Under the pieces are notes generated by a model. The model worked only from the letters and a program-made list of their open reading frames with translations. It was not told where the DNA came from and searched no databases. A DNA stretch of 57,639 nucleotides from Aphanocapsa lilacina HA4352-LM1 (GTDB lineage: Bacteria > Cyanobacteriota > Cyanobacteriia > Gloeobacterales > Gloeobacteraceae): positions 1 through 57,639 of the forward strand of contig JAHHGR010000024.1 of assembly GCA_019359725.1 (NCBI GenBank). Reading direction: 5' to 3'. Shown here in pieces: positions 19,150 through 27,879 of this stretch (its first letter is position 1; the number at the start of each line of letters is the position of its first letter). The translations under genes were made by a program, and so were the position numbers.

Positions 19150-21258
19150 ATGCAATACTTTTATTCTGCGGCGCTCGCGGTGACGCTGGCGCTCGCGGCC
19201 GTGCCTGCGGCCTGGGCGGTGCCCAAGGTCGTTTTGATCTCCCTCGACGGCGCCAACGCCTCGATCGTGGGCGAGTACTTCAAATCCGGGGTACTCAGCC
19301 CCAAGACCGGCCTGGGTCTGTTGCGGCGCACCGGTGCGGTGGCCCGCCAGAACGTGACGATCACCCCGTCGGTGACCGCACCCAGCCACATTGCGATTGC
19401 GACTGGTTCGACGGCGGCCAAAAACGACATCAACGCCAACAGCTTTCACCTGGTCAAGAGCAACTTCACCCAGAACATCAGCGGCTTCGGCGCGCCCATC
19501 GGCGGCTACGACCTTTCTGGCCCGACGGTGAGCGAGGAGCCGACCGCCACGCCGCTGTGGGTGACCCTGCGCGCGGCGGGCAAGCAGGTGGCCACCGCCA
19601 CCTGGCCGGGGGGCGACGGTGTGGATGTGCTGGAGCCCACCTCCACCAACCTCATTCAGCCTGCCTCGCTGCGCACGGTCGACTACACCGTGCCCTTCGG
19701 CTCCTTCGCAGGCGTCGGCGCCAAAGGCTTCGTACTCACCGCCGCGGACTTTGCCGACGGCACGGCGGCTCTGGCAAGTCAGCTTGCGGCGGCAGGTTAC
19801 GTCTCCTACAGCCCCGTCAAGCAAAAAACCAGTCTGCTGGAAACTTTCACCGTGGGCGATGTCACCTACAACATTCTGGTGGCGGCCCTCGACAGCACCA
19901 ACGACCAGGTCGTCAACTACGACACGCTGGTGTTCTACGACGAAGCCCAGGGCATCAAACCTGGCCCCTTCAGCCTGCCTTCCACCGGGCCCGCCTACGA
20001 GCGCGTGGACGGCAACTCGAGCAAGTTCTACCTCGAAGGCAGCAGCAACAAAGCGGGCACGGCGTTTTATGTGAGCTTTTTGGCCGGGGATCTTTCGACG
20101 GTGCGCTTCGCGCGCTACGCGACCAACTTTATTCCCCGCAACGCACCGGTGATCGCCTCGGTGGACGATATCAACAACAACGTCGGCTTCTGGGCACCCC
20201 AGCCGGATTTTCGCATCCCGGAACGCATCAGCCCCGGCTTTGAGACCTTCCCGGATCTCGAACTCGAAGGCATGTACGCAGATCAGGTGCGCTCGTTTGT
20301 CTCCTACCAGACCGACGTGGGCCTCAGGGCCATCTCCCAGAACCCGAACGCCGATCTGGTGATGATCTATATCGAACAGCCGGACGGCTCGGGCCACCAG
20401 TTCACCCTCACCGATCCGCGCCAGCCCACCGACTTCAAAAACCCCAACAGCATCGGCAGCGGCCAGGATCCCGACAAGAAAGCCCGCTACGCAAGCTATC
20501 TGAAGACCGCCTACCAGACCGCCAGCGACGCTGTGCAGCGGATTATCCAGGCGGTGGGCACCGAGCGCGACGGCACCCCTAAAAGCGATGTGCTGGTAGT
20601 CTCCGACCACGGCATGGCGCCTTTCCATACGGCCGTGAGCATCTTCAATCTGCTGAGCGCGAGCGGCATCGATACGACCAAGGTGCGGGCGGTGAGCACC
20701 GGCCCGGCAGCCAACGTCTACATCAGCCTGCAGGGGCGCGAGGCGGACGGTGTGGTCGGCGAGAGCGAGTACCTGGAGTTGCAAAAGAAAATTGTCGAGG
20801 TTCTGCGGGGCGCCGCCGACCCCAACCCGACCTATAACTACTCGCTGCCGGGGGGCAAACTGTTCCGGTTCGTCACGCCGCGCCCGACGCCCGAGGGCAA
20901 GCCGGTGGGCTTTGCCACCAGCGACGCCATCGGTCAGGATGCGGGTGATGTCGTGGCGATTCTCAATCCCGGCTACAACTTCGACGGCACCCAGTCGCCG
21001 GTGGTCTATCGCCAGGGCGACGACACAACCGTGACCACCCCGGTGCTCTCCCTTGCCAACTTCTACGGCGCCCACGGCTACGATTCGCGCCTCCCCGAGA
21101 TGAGCGCCATCTTCTACGCCGCGGGACCAAATATCCGCAAGGGCACCTTCCAGGCGGTGCGCAACATCGACGTGGCTCCGACCATCCTCCAGATTCTGGG
21201 CGTTGCCCCGGCCTCCACCGTCCAGGGCAACGCCCTGAACCGGTTGCTCAAAAAGTAA
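19150..21258 (+). CDS. Secreted alkaline-phosphatase-superfamily phosphodiesterase
   Basis: About 702 residues including a signal peptide (VTLALAAVPAAWA). Metal and nucleophile motifs of the type I phosphodiesterase/nucleotide pyrophosphatase family are visible: VVLISLDGAN, the nucleophile Thr in TITPSVTAPSHIAIATG, MIYIEQPDGSGHQF, VLVVSDHGMAPFH and FYGAHGYDS. It should hydrolyse phosphodiester or phosphomonoester substrates in the periplasm, likely with two zinc ions. ATG 19150 has a GGAG 7 bases upstream. A strong terminator follows, so it is a single transcription unit. Confidence 0.85.
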   Translation: MQYFYSAALAVTLALAAVPAAWAVPKVVLISLDGANASIVGEYFKSGVLSPKTGLGLLRRTGAVARQNVTITPSVTAPSHIAIATGSTAAKNDINANSFHLVKSNFTQNISGFGAPIGGYDLSGPTVSEEPTATPLWVTLRAAGKQVATATWPGGDGVDVLEPTSTNLIQPASLRTVDYTVPFGSFAGVGAKGFVLTAADFADGTAALASQLAAAGYVSYSPVKQKTSLLETFTVGDVTYNILVAALDSTNDQVVNYDTLVFYDEAQGIKPGPFSLPSTGPAYERVDGNSSKFYLEGSSNKAGTAFYVSFLAGDLSTVRFARYATNFIPRNAPVIASVDDINNNVGFWAPQPDFRIPERISPGFETFPDLELEGMYADQVRSFVSYQTDVGLRAISQNPNADLVMIYIEQPDGSGHQFTLTDPRQPTDFKNPNSIGSGQDPDKKARYASYLKTAYQTASDAVQRIIQAVGTERDGTPKSDVLVVSDHGMAPFHTAVSIFNLLSASGIDTTKVRAVSTGPAANVYISLQGREADGVVGESEYLELQKKIVEVLRGAADPNPTYNYSLPGGKLFRFVTPRPTPEGKPVGFATSDAIGQDAGDVVAILNPGYNFDGTQSPVVYRQGDDTTVTTPVLSLANFYGAHGYDSRLPEMSAIFYAAGPNIRKGTFQAVRNIDVAPTILQILGVAPASTVQGNALNRLLKK

Positions 21259-21280
21259 AGCAATTTTAATGGTGACACGG

Positions 21281-21314
21281 CCGGCGGAGGTGCAGCGCCC
21301 CCGCCGGTTTTTTT
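21281..21314 (+). terminator. Intrinsic terminator after the phosphodiesterase gene
   Basis: CCGGCGG (21281-21287) pairs with CCGCCGG (21301-21307), followed directly by seven Ts. Confidence 0.9.
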
Positions 21315-21480
21315 GTGTGGCTGCGCGCATTGTATCCGTCCTGTTGCAGAGGAGCGGCTGCGGCGAGGCGCAAAGATTGTTACCGGCCGCAACCCCCATC
21401 GGTGCGCCTGCGCCCGTTTAGAAAGCGGCCCCCGGCCGGGCACATTGATAGCCATCGTTACTTTGCAGGAGTCCAGACAC

Positions 21481-21822
21481 ATGAACAGCAAAGCGTTTCG
21501 GGCGTCGGCACTGGCGTTGATTCTGGGAGTCGCGTTTGCCGGGGCGGCAAACGCCGATGTCACCCAGACGGCCGTGGGCATCCAGCAGAGCTACCAGTCG
21601 CAGTACCTGGAGGGCCGGGGCAGCCAGACGGGCGTCAGTGTGAGCAACCTGGGCCAGTTCCAGATGGGTAGGCCGTCCTACCGGGGCGAAAACATCCAGC
21701 AGACCGCCGCCGGGGTGCAGATGACCGAGCAGGCCCAGCAGGGCTTCGGTCGCGTCAACCAGACGATGGTGGACGTGCGCGAGATGCGCCAGCGCCAGTT
21801 CAACCGCCTGCCGCGCCGTTAG
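21481..21822 (+). CDS. Small secreted protein with Gln-rich repeats
   Basis: A 113-residue protein with a signal peptide (ALALILGVAFAGAANA). The mature part holds three loose copies of a motif built on QTAxGxQ: TQTAVGIQQSYQSQ, QQTAAGVQMTEQAQQGFG and NQTMVDVREMRQRQF. A good AGGAG precedes ATG 21481. The next gene, 10 bases downstream, encodes the same motif. Regular Gln/Asn-spaced repeats recall amyloid-forming secreted proteins, but the curlin consensus is not matched exactly. Confidence 0.8.
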   Translation: MNSKAFRASALALILGVAFAGAANADVTQTAVGIQQSYQSQYLEGRGSQTGVSVSNLGQFQMGRPSYRGENIQQTAAGVQMTEQAQQGFGRVNQTMVDVREMRQRQFNRLPRR

Positions 21823-21832
21823 GAGTGCAACA

Positions 21833-22177
21833 ATGAGACCCTTTACCTGGTCCATGGTCCTGGCACTGGTGGTGGCCCTGCCGGGGGCGGCTTGGGCGGG
21901 CACGATCGAAGTCGATCCGAGGGTGCAGACGGCCGTGGGCGTCCAGAACGCCCAGCAGGTCCAGCTCGGCTTCGGGGTGCGCGAGCAGACGGGCACCATC
22001 GTTCAGCAGCAGCCCCAGTACCAGTTCACTTCCCGGCCCCGCCGCGGTCCGAGCCGCTACAGCTACCCCGGAGGCGACGATATTCGCGTTGCCCCCGATG
22101 TCCAGACGGCGGTCGGTGTCCAGAACGCCCAGCAGATTCAGTTGGGCCTGCCTGGATTCGGTCGCTATCGCAACTGA
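21833..22177 (+). CDS. Small secreted protein with duplicated QTAVGVQNAQQ repeat
   Basis: A 114-residue protein with a signal peptide (VLALVVALPGAAWA). Two near-identical blocks, VQTAVGVQNAQQVQLGFG near residue 31 and VQTAVGVQNAQQIQLGLP near residue 90, are separated by a basic, Tyr/Arg/Pro-rich linker. It clearly belongs with the preceding gene product. The conserved block length is about 18 residues, close to a beta-arch unit. Function unknown; a surface fibre or matrix role is an inference. Confidence 0.8.
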   Translation: MRPFTWSMVLALVVALPGAAWAGTIEVDPRVQTAVGVQNAQQVQLGFGVREQTGTIVQQQPQYQFTSRPRRGPSRYSYPGGDDIRVAPDVQTAVGVQNAQQIQLGLPGFGRYRN

Positions 22178-22276
22178 CGCTCTGTCGCGTTTCCCTCTTC
22201 GTGTCCAAATCGCCGGGGGCGGTGTTTCAGGGGGCGCCGCCTCCCGGTATGTCACCCATTTCGTTGGAGAACGCCG

Positions 22277-22684
22277 ATGTTACGAACCCTCCGCCCGGCA
22301 ATCGCGGCGGGCCTGCTGCTGGTGGCGACCGCCCCCGCCGCCCAGGCCGATCGCATCATTATTCCAGTTTTCCAGAGCCAGACGTCGATCATCCGCGGCA
22401 CCCAGGCCCAGGGCGCCGGGGGCGGCGGGGGCGGTGCGAGCCAGTCAGGTGCCCTCAATCAGGCGAGCGGCCAGTCGCAGACGGTGAATGTCTATGTGCC
22501 GGAGGACTTCGACGGCAACGTGACCACCGTCGATCTAGGCGATCGCAACCGCCGCTTCGGCCGCGACGACCGCTTCGGCCGCGAGCCGGGCGACTGGCGC
22601 GAGCGCTTCGAGCGCACCAAGCGCTTCGGCCGCGAGCGCGACGACCTCGAACGTCCCGAACTGCACCGCCGCGAGAACAGGTAA
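22277..22684 (+). CDS. Secreted Gly/Ser/Gln-rich protein with charged tail
   Basis: A 135-residue protein with a signal peptide ending PAAQA. The mature N-terminus carries FQSQTSII, then a Gly-rich stretch and SQSGALNQASGQSQTVNVYV. The C-terminus is highly charged with repeated RFGR units (RRFGRDDRFGRE, KRFGRERDD). A GGAG ribosome site lies 8 bases before ATG 22277. Third gene of the secreted cluster; the RFGR tail could bind polyanions such as polysaccharide. Confidence 0.75.
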   Translation: MLRTLRPAIAAGLLLVATAPAAQADRIIIPVFQSQTSIIRGTQAQGAGGGGGGASQSGALNQASGQSQTVNVYVPEDFDGNVTTVDLGDRNRRFGRDDRFGREPGDWRERFERTKRFGRERDDLERPELHRRENR

Positions 22685-22689
22685 CCGTT

Positions 22690-23259
22690 ATGAATAGAAA
22701 CGCTTGGATTGCAAGCCTGCTGATAGGCGGAATTTTTGGGACCGCCTGGGCGGCAGCCGCCCAGGTGTCTGTACGCGTGAACGGGGCCGATGTGCAGGTT
22801 CAGACCGACAGCAGTGCGGTCTCAGTTAACAGCGGCCGGGTCTACACCGACGGCTACAACTCGTCCGCCGGTACGTTCCAGCGCAGCTATCAGTACCAGG
22901 ACGGCGACGGCTACAGCGAGTGGAACCTGTCGGGGGGAGGCCCCGGCCGCTACTACCTGGTGGTGCAGGCTCCGCCGGGGCGCCTCCTTGCAGGCCGGGC
23001 GCGCCTGAACGGGCGAACACTGGCAAATCTCACCAACCGCAGCAGTCTGGTATTGCCCCTGGCGGGTTGGTTGCGACCCGGCCCCAACCGCCTGGACCTC
23101 GATTTGGGTGTGCCGGGCGCCTCGGTGGGCCTTGCAGGCAACACCGACAGCCGATCGCCCTACTTCCGGGGCGGCAGACTCTACGGCTCCCAGCGCACCT
23201 GGCTACAGCAGAGCGGCGGCGGTCGCTACCGGACGATCGTGCTGACGCTGGACGACTAG
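22690..23259 (+). CDS. Secreted uncharacterised beta-rich protein
   Basis: A 189-residue protein with a signal peptide (LLIGGIFGTAWAAAAQ). The mature part begins with alternating Val residues (QVSVRVNGADVQVQTDSSAV), suggesting beta strands, then a Tyr/Gly-rich region and a C-terminal domain (GRLLAGRARLNGRTL, RPGPNRLDLDLGVPG) that looks like a beta-sandwich. The gene starts 5 bases after the previous stop, so it is the last of a four-gene operon of secreted proteins. Not recognised. Confidence 0.72.
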   Translation: MNRNAWIASLLIGGIFGTAWAAAAQVSVRVNGADVQVQTDSSAVSVNSGRVYTDGYNSSAGTFQRSYQYQDGDGYSEWNLSGGGPGRYYLVVQAPPGRLLAGRARLNGRTLANLTNRSSLVLPLAGWLRPGPNRLDLDLGVPGASVGLAGNTDSRSPYFRGGRLYGSQRTWLQQSGGGRYRTIVLTLDD

Positions 23260-23293
23260 CTAGACTGGGGGCAACCTGGATTGGGCCGCGAAT

Positions 23294-24040
23294 ATGACTT
23301 TTGTGCTGCCCTCCGTCACCTACCCGAGCAGCGACGGAGAACCCGTGGCCGAGACGTTCGACCACCTCTACGCCATCCTGGTGACGCTGGAGGTGCTCAG
23401 GCAATACTTGAGCGGCCAGCAAGCCACGGTGCTTGCCAACCAGTTTCTCTACTACGCCCAGGGCTTTCCCCGCCTGCGGGTGGCCCCGGACGTGATGGTG
23501 ATTTTCGGCGTCGCACCCGGCGGACGGGATAACTACAAAATCTGGGAAGAAGGCCAGGTCCCGGCGGCGATCTTCGAAATGACCTCGGCGGCCACCCAGC
23601 AAAACGACACAGTCGAGAAGAAGCACCTCTACGAGCGGTTGGGTGTGCGGGAGTACTGGCTATTCGATCCGAGGGGCGAATGGGTCGAAGGCCGACTGCA
23701 GGGATATCGTCTGCAACCGGTAGAAGTGACGGGCGAAGTGGTTGAGGTGTACCTGCCGATTACCGACGGCCGCAGCGCAGTTTTGGGCTTGCGCCTGCAG
23801 GTGGAAGACCGGTTGCCGGCGTTTTATCGGGAGGACACCGGCGAGAAGTTGCTTATCCCGGCGGAACTGGCGGAGGAATTGCACCGTACCGCAGCGCTCC
23901 TGGAGCAGGAGCGCCGGGCGAGGGAGCAAGAGCGCCAGGGCAGGGAACAAGAACGTCGGGCCAGAGAACAGGCCGAAAGACGGGCGGCGGCAATGGCTGA
24001 GCGCCTGCGGGAACTGGGAGTGGATCCGGACACGGTTTAG
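23294..24040 (+). CDS. Uma2-family putative nuclease (DUF820) with coiled-coil tail
   Basis: A 248-residue protein of the restriction-endonuclease-like family that is greatly expanded in cyanobacteria. Core motifs: VAPDVMVIFG (catalytic Asp region), PAAIFEMTSAATQQNDTVEK (Glu...Lys region) and KKHLYERLGVREYWLFDP. Residues 190-240 are a charged helix with repeats of RxREQER. The cellular role of this family is unknown although the fold predicts DNA cleavage. Monocistronic. Confidence 0.88.
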   Translation: MTFVLPSVTYPSSDGEPVAETFDHLYAILVTLEVLRQYLSGQQATVLANQFLYYAQGFPRLRVAPDVMVIFGVAPGGRDNYKIWEEGQVPAAIFEMTSAATQQNDTVEKKHLYERLGVREYWLFDPRGEWVEGRLQGYRLQPVEVTGEVVEVYLPITDGRSAVLGLRLQVEDRLPAFYREDTGEKLLIPAELAEELHRTAALLEQERRAREQERQGREQERRAREQAERRAAAMAERLRELGVDPDTV

Positions 24041-24204
24041 AGTACGTGTCCGGGTAAAACCGTTGCCCATCGAGGTTTGCGGCAGCCTGCTGTTGTCTGG
24101 CAACCTGAAACCCCGCTCCAGTCCGGCTGGCGGTCGAGCCTTGCCAGCGCTTATAATGTCCTTCGCCGCAGCGGCACGGGTGGAATACCCAGCGAGTGGT
24201 TCCT

Positions 24205-24294
24205 GGAGAGATGGCCGAGCGGTCGAAGGCGCAGCACTGGAAATGCTGTATAGGGGCAACTCTATCGAGGGTTCGAATCCCTCTCTCTCCGCCA
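24205..24294 (+). tRNA. tRNA-Ser(GGA)
   Basis: Acceptor stem GGAGAGA/TCTCTCC, discriminator G and encoded CCA. The anticodon loop CTGGAAA gives anticodon GGA (codons UCC/UCU). The long variable arm and length of 90 nt fit a class II serine tRNA. A recombinase remnant runs into its 3' end from the opposite strand. Confidence 0.95.
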
Positions 24295-24443
24295 TTTGGA
24301 ACAAAGCTGGGCACTGCGCCTGCTGATGTTCCCGCACCGCCTGCGGCGGCAAGCGTCCGCCGCAGGTCGAACTTCGATCCCATTAGGCGGACCTCGCCTT
24401 CGTTGACCTCGACGCGCTGTGCCAATGCGCGGAGATGAGTCAT
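24291..24443 (-). pseudogene. C-terminal remnant of a large serine recombinase
   Basis: The minus strand reads LRALAQRVEVNEGEVRLMGS ... LRRTLAAAG ... AVPSFVPNG, which resembles the extreme C-terminus of phage- and ICE-type recombinases (typical form ...RIMGSK..LL.TL.A......VPSFV..W). Only about 51 codons survive, and the reading frame passes into the tRNA-Ser 3' end, as happens when an element has integrated at that tRNA. It abuts another gene remnant at 24445. Assignment is by motif memory. Confidence 0.5.
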
Positions 24444-24444
24444 C

Positions 24445-24585
24445 GGAACGGCGTCCAAGCTGCGCGAAACGCCGCAAATCGTAACCGTTTTGGCGCGCGA
24501 GACGCTCGATACCCAGAACGCGATCAGCGTCGAGGAAGCGCTGCATCTTCCGCAATGGCTGAGCTGGACCGGCGTTGTCGGTTCA
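24445..24585 (+). pseudogene. Plug-domain fragment of a TonB-dependent siderophore receptor
   Basis: The plus strand reads KLRETPQIVTVLARETLDTQ followed by NAISVEEALHLPQWLSW, the conserved beginning of the plug domain in siderophore receptors (pattern DTPQ.V.VV.R..L..QNA....EAL). No start, no TonB box and no barrel are present. It begins two bases after the recombinase remnant ends, so this is a recombination junction. The remaining stretch to 24850 holds no recognisable gene. Confidence 0.5.
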
Positions 24586-24854
24586 GGTCGAGGTGCTGTG
24601 GGCGCCGCTGCTCGTCGCCGAACTTGGGGCGGGACTGCTGCTTCTGGCTAGAGGAGCTGCCGGCTCTCCGTCAGACCCTCATCACGCCACCGAGAGGACG
24701 GTCGCTTGACCGCCAAGCCGACGTTTTCCGCTCCAGGACGGTTCTCAGAGGCCGGCGACCTTATTCGAATCTGTACCGTTCGCTGCTGATGGCGAACCGG
24801 GCTCAGACGCAGAGACGCTGTATGTTTGGCTTATCGGTTCTCAAGATTCTCCTT

Positions 24855-24871
24855 AGAATGAAATAGCCCTG
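24855..24871 (+). repeat. Solitary copy of the MITE terminal repeat
   Basis: AGAATGAAATAGCCCTG matches the right end of the MITE at 9830-9846 in 16 of 17 positions. No partner end was found in the preceding 600 bases, so it marks a decayed or partly deleted copy. Confidence 0.7.
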
Positions 24872-24915
24872 GCCGGGAATCCTAGGCTAGAAATAGTGAC
24901 TGCTTTAGGCAGGTT

Positions 24916-27609
24916 CTAGCCGGGCTCATCTCTGAGTATCCGAAGATAATGCTCGGTGAAGGCGGATAGAGCACTTAAGCGGTCGGGATAGCGTCCGCCG
25001 ACTTCGGCCAAAAACGCTTCGCGCTCGCGTTGCTCGTCGGGGTTGTTGGCCACCACGGCGAGGGATCGAAAACTCGGGTAGTAGCGCACCGGGGTGAGCA
25101 AGCCGCCGTCGTCCAGCAGCCAGCGCGAAAAAACTTCGCGGGCGTTGGGAAAAAACTGGGCGCTCGCGTTGCGCGCCAAACTGACGGGGGTGTACCCGAA
25201 CACGCGGCCAAAGGAAGGAATCGCACTCGCTTCGATGCGGCCAATCAGCCGGGTGCGCAGATTCTGGAAGATCTTGGAACTGTTGGGGGCTTTTTCGATT
25301 GTGTCGGGATCTTGGGCGCTGATAATCACCCGCACCCCGGCCTTGGCGCCGTTGGCGCACAGCCTGCCCACCAGATTGGCGATCTCGGCGCATTCAAAAA
25401 GAATCGGCGCCTCATCGAGGATAAATAGCGACGCCGGGGTGGCAAGCGCACGGCGCAGGGCGGCGGCGTAGTTGGCAAGGGCAAGCACGGTCATGTCCTC
25501 GGCGTTGCTCACATTGCGCAGGGCGAAGACCAACAGGGCCGCGTCGGCGCGGATGGTGGAAGGCGAACTCAGACGGGCGCCCACCCGCGAACCCATCCAG
25601 TAGGTCAGCCGCAGGCGGATGTGCTCGAAGGCCGGGCGCAGGCTGCTTTGATCGGTATCGATGCCCAGGCGGCCCGCTTCAAGAAACGGCAGCAAATCCG
25701 GCAGCGAGGGGTAATCGCGCCAGGGGGTGGTGAAGGGGCCGGCGCGGGTGGCCGCTTCGTAGCGCCGCCGGATGGAGGGGTCTTTGAAAAACGCTCCTAC
25801 CGCCAGTTGCAACAGCGAACGCACCGTCTGGGACAGCAACGGATCTTGCACGTCTCTGCCCAGCACCATGACCAGCAGCGCCGAGGCCAAAAATTCTTGA
25901 AACTCTTCGAGCCGCTCGGCGCGCACCCGTTCCTCCAGACCGGCCAGATCTGGCAATTCGAACAGATTGAGGGCGTGGCGGCCGACATCAAAATACGCCC
26001 CTTCGACAAAGGCCGTCAGGTCAGAAAAAGTCGAACTGCCGTCGGGCTTGGGAAAATCCATCGCCACCACCGGCACCCGGCGGGCGAGGGCGTGGCGCAT
26101 CAGCACTTCCAAAAGCACGGACTTTCCCGATCGGGTCGTCCCAAATAGCGCCAGATTGCGATGGCGTCGGTAAAGATCGAGCCACAGCGGGGTTTGGCCC
26201 TCTTCGCTCAAGAGTTCGACGCCCTCTCGATCGATACTCGCAAGGCGCACCAGCGGCAAAAATCCGGGTGCTTCTTCATCTAATAGTTCGAGGCGGCGGT
26301 CGAAGGGGGCGACCAGCAACCCCTCCCAGACAAAGGGCAAACTCTGAAAGAAGACTTTCCAGGCGTAGGAGACCTCGCGCACCACCCGGGCGGGGCGGTT
26401 GAAAAAGCCCGAGATAAACCGGCACCCCTCGGCCAACAGCAGCGGGTCAGACCGCCAGACCAGTACGCAGACCGCCAGGTACACCGGCCGGGCGCCCTCG
26501 ATAAACGATTTTTCGAGTTCGGTTGCTTCTTCGAGTTTGAGTTGTTGGGGTACATCGACGAGCTTGCCCTGGCGCTGGCTTGTCTTCAAGCCCGCCGAAG
26601 CCTGCCGCTGGAGGCGCACGGCGTTGTCGCGGCTGGTGCGTTCGTTGACGGTGGAAATTTCGACGACAATCTCGGTATCGACCACCTCCTGGCGGGCCAT
26701 CAGGTTCCAGAGATAGCGCAACTGGGCGGCCGGGTCCGCGAAGCCCGAGGGTTTTTCGTCCCAAACGAGCACCGCGCAGTGGCGCATCCCGGCTTCCGGA
26801 GTGCCGATACTCACCTTCTCCGCACTTAGGCGCGGGGGTGACTCGAACAGGGCGCTGCGAAAATCGAGATCGCCGTGCAGTTGCTCGCACAGTTCGTCCC
26901 CGCTCAGGCGCAACAGCCGCGGGGGCGGGGGCGAAGAGCCGGTGTTGAACTGCTTCCAGGCCCAGGCCATCAACTCCTCGGCTCCAAGCGGCACCACCGC
27001 GAGCCGGGCGGTGAGGTTGAGCAGGTGCAACCACTGGCGGCAGTGGGCATGGGCGTGGCTGACCAGCCGGTGCAGCCGGGCTTGCGATTCGGCGGCTCCC
27101 TCCCCCAGATAGCTCAACCACCACTCCTGCACTCCCAATGCCACCCGGTCGATCCAGTCGCGCGAAGCAGCCTGGGCGGACCATTCTCCCCAGCAGGCAA
27201 ACAGGAGCAATTCGCTCACCTTGCGCCGCCCGGCGGCGGCGAGCCCCTGCACGCGCTGCTGCTCCCCGGCGATAAGCCAGTCGACCGGTTCGCCTACCTC
27301 CCTACCGCGCAATTGCTCGAGTTGTGCCAGGCGACTCTCGCTTTCAGCAAAGCTCGCAAGCCGCACCGAGAGCCGCCCCCCAGCCGGCAGGTCCCGGCAA
27401 AGGGCGACCAGACCGGCGCAGGCGTCCGCCATCGCCTCAGGCGACTGGCAGGCGTGGATACCCGGGGTGCGCAGGGCAAACACACAGCGAAACGCCTGCT
27501 TGCGCTGGAGGATATAGAAGCCGCAACTGAGTTCCGGGTGCTCCACCTGGCCGATAGCGACGATATCGACCAGTTGTTCAACCGGGGTGAAACCGTCTTT
27601 TTTCTTCAT
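24916..27609 (-). CDS. VirB4/TraC-like conjugation ATPase
   Basis: An 897-residue cytoplasmic ATPase. The N-terminal 430 residues are the non-catalytic region of VirB4-type proteins. Walker A is FGTTRSGKSVLLEVLM near residue 490, and Walker B is ASLFILDEAPILF near residue 745, followed by VIISAQDPDTI and NLRTRLIGRIEAS, the usual tail of the HerA/VirB4 clade. It should energise pilus or substrate transfer at a type IV secretion complex. The ATG at 27609 overlaps the upstream stop (ATGA). It is the largest gene of a seven-gene minus-strand cassette. Confidence 0.82.
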   Translation of the reverse strand: MKKKDGFTPVEQLVDIVAIGQVEHPELSCGFYILQRKQAFRCVFALRTPGIHACQSPEAMADACAGLVALCRDLPAGGRLSVRLASFAESESRLAQLEQLRGREVGEPVDWLIAGEQQRVQGLAAAGRRKVSELLLFACWGEWSAQAASRDWIDRVALGVQEWWLSYLGEGAAESQARLHRLVSHAHAHCRQWLHLLNLTARLAVVPLGAEELMAWAWKQFNTGSSPPPPRLLRLSGDELCEQLHGDLDFRSALFESPPRLSAEKVSIGTPEAGMRHCAVLVWDEKPSGFADPAAQLRYLWNLMARQEVVDTEIVVEISTVNERTSRDNAVRLQRQASAGLKTSQRQGKLVDVPQQLKLEEATELEKSFIEGARPVYLAVCVLVWRSDPLLLAEGCRFISGFFNRPARVVREVSYAWKVFFQSLPFVWEGLLVAPFDRRLELLDEEAPGFLPLVRLASIDREGVELLSEEGQTPLWLDLYRRHRNLALFGTTRSGKSVLLEVLMRHALARRVPVVAMDFPKPDGSSTFSDLTAFVEGAYFDVGRHALNLFELPDLAGLEERVRAERLEEFQEFLASALLVMVLGRDVQDPLLSQTVRSLLQLAVGAFFKDPSIRRRYEAATRAGPFTTPWRDYPSLPDLLPFLEAGRLGIDTDQSSLRPAFEHIRLRLTYWMGSRVGARLSSPSTIRADAALLVFALRNVSNAEDMTVLALANYAAALRRALATPASLFILDEAPILFECAEIANLVGRLCANGAKAGVRVIISAQDPDTIEKAPNSSKIFQNLRTRLIGRIEASAIPSFGRVFGYTPVSLARNASAQFFPNAREVFSRWLLDDGGLLTPVRYYPSFRSLAVVANNPDEQREREAFLAEVGGRYPDRLSALSAFTEHYLRILRDEPG

Positions 27610-27869
27610 CGCAACTGCCGGGTGCGGGCGAGGGCCGGCGGGGCGAGCATCTGTCCGAAGAAACGGTGGGGGCGGCGGCCGGCCAGCAGCAGCCACAGCG
27701 CGCAAGCCCAGACGACGAAGGTGCCCGTCCAGATCCAGTTGAGGCCGAGGATGCCGCTCAGCACGAAGTAACCGCCAATTACCGTGAGCAGCCAGGGAAA
27801 GACCAGATCCCCAGGCACCAGATTCAAGAAGTCGGCTTTCTGACCGAGCCTGCGGTTGAGCTTGCGCAT
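27606..27869 (-). CDS. Small two-helix membrane protein, VirB3/PrgI-like position
   Basis: An 87-residue protein with two adjacent hydrophobic helices (LVFPWLLTVIGGYFVLSGIL and WTGTFVVWACALWLLLAG) flanked by basic residues. Size, topology and place immediately before a VirB4-like gene match VirB3/TrbD-type components, which are often fused or coupled to VirB4. There is no motif that proves it. ATG 27869 follows a GAGGAG site; its stop overlaps the ATPase start. Confidence 0.65.
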   Translation of the reverse strand: MRKLNRRLGQKADFLNLVPGDLVFPWLLTVIGGYFVLSGILGLNWIWTGTFVVWACALWLLLAGRRPHRFFGQMLAPPALARTRQLR

Positions 27870-27879
27870 CGGTGTCTCC

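Noticed and set aside
19042..21399. Long open frame of 785 codons on the minus strand
   Set aside because: It is the antisense of the phosphodiesterase gene, has no motifs, and arises because GC-rich codons leave few stops on the other strand.
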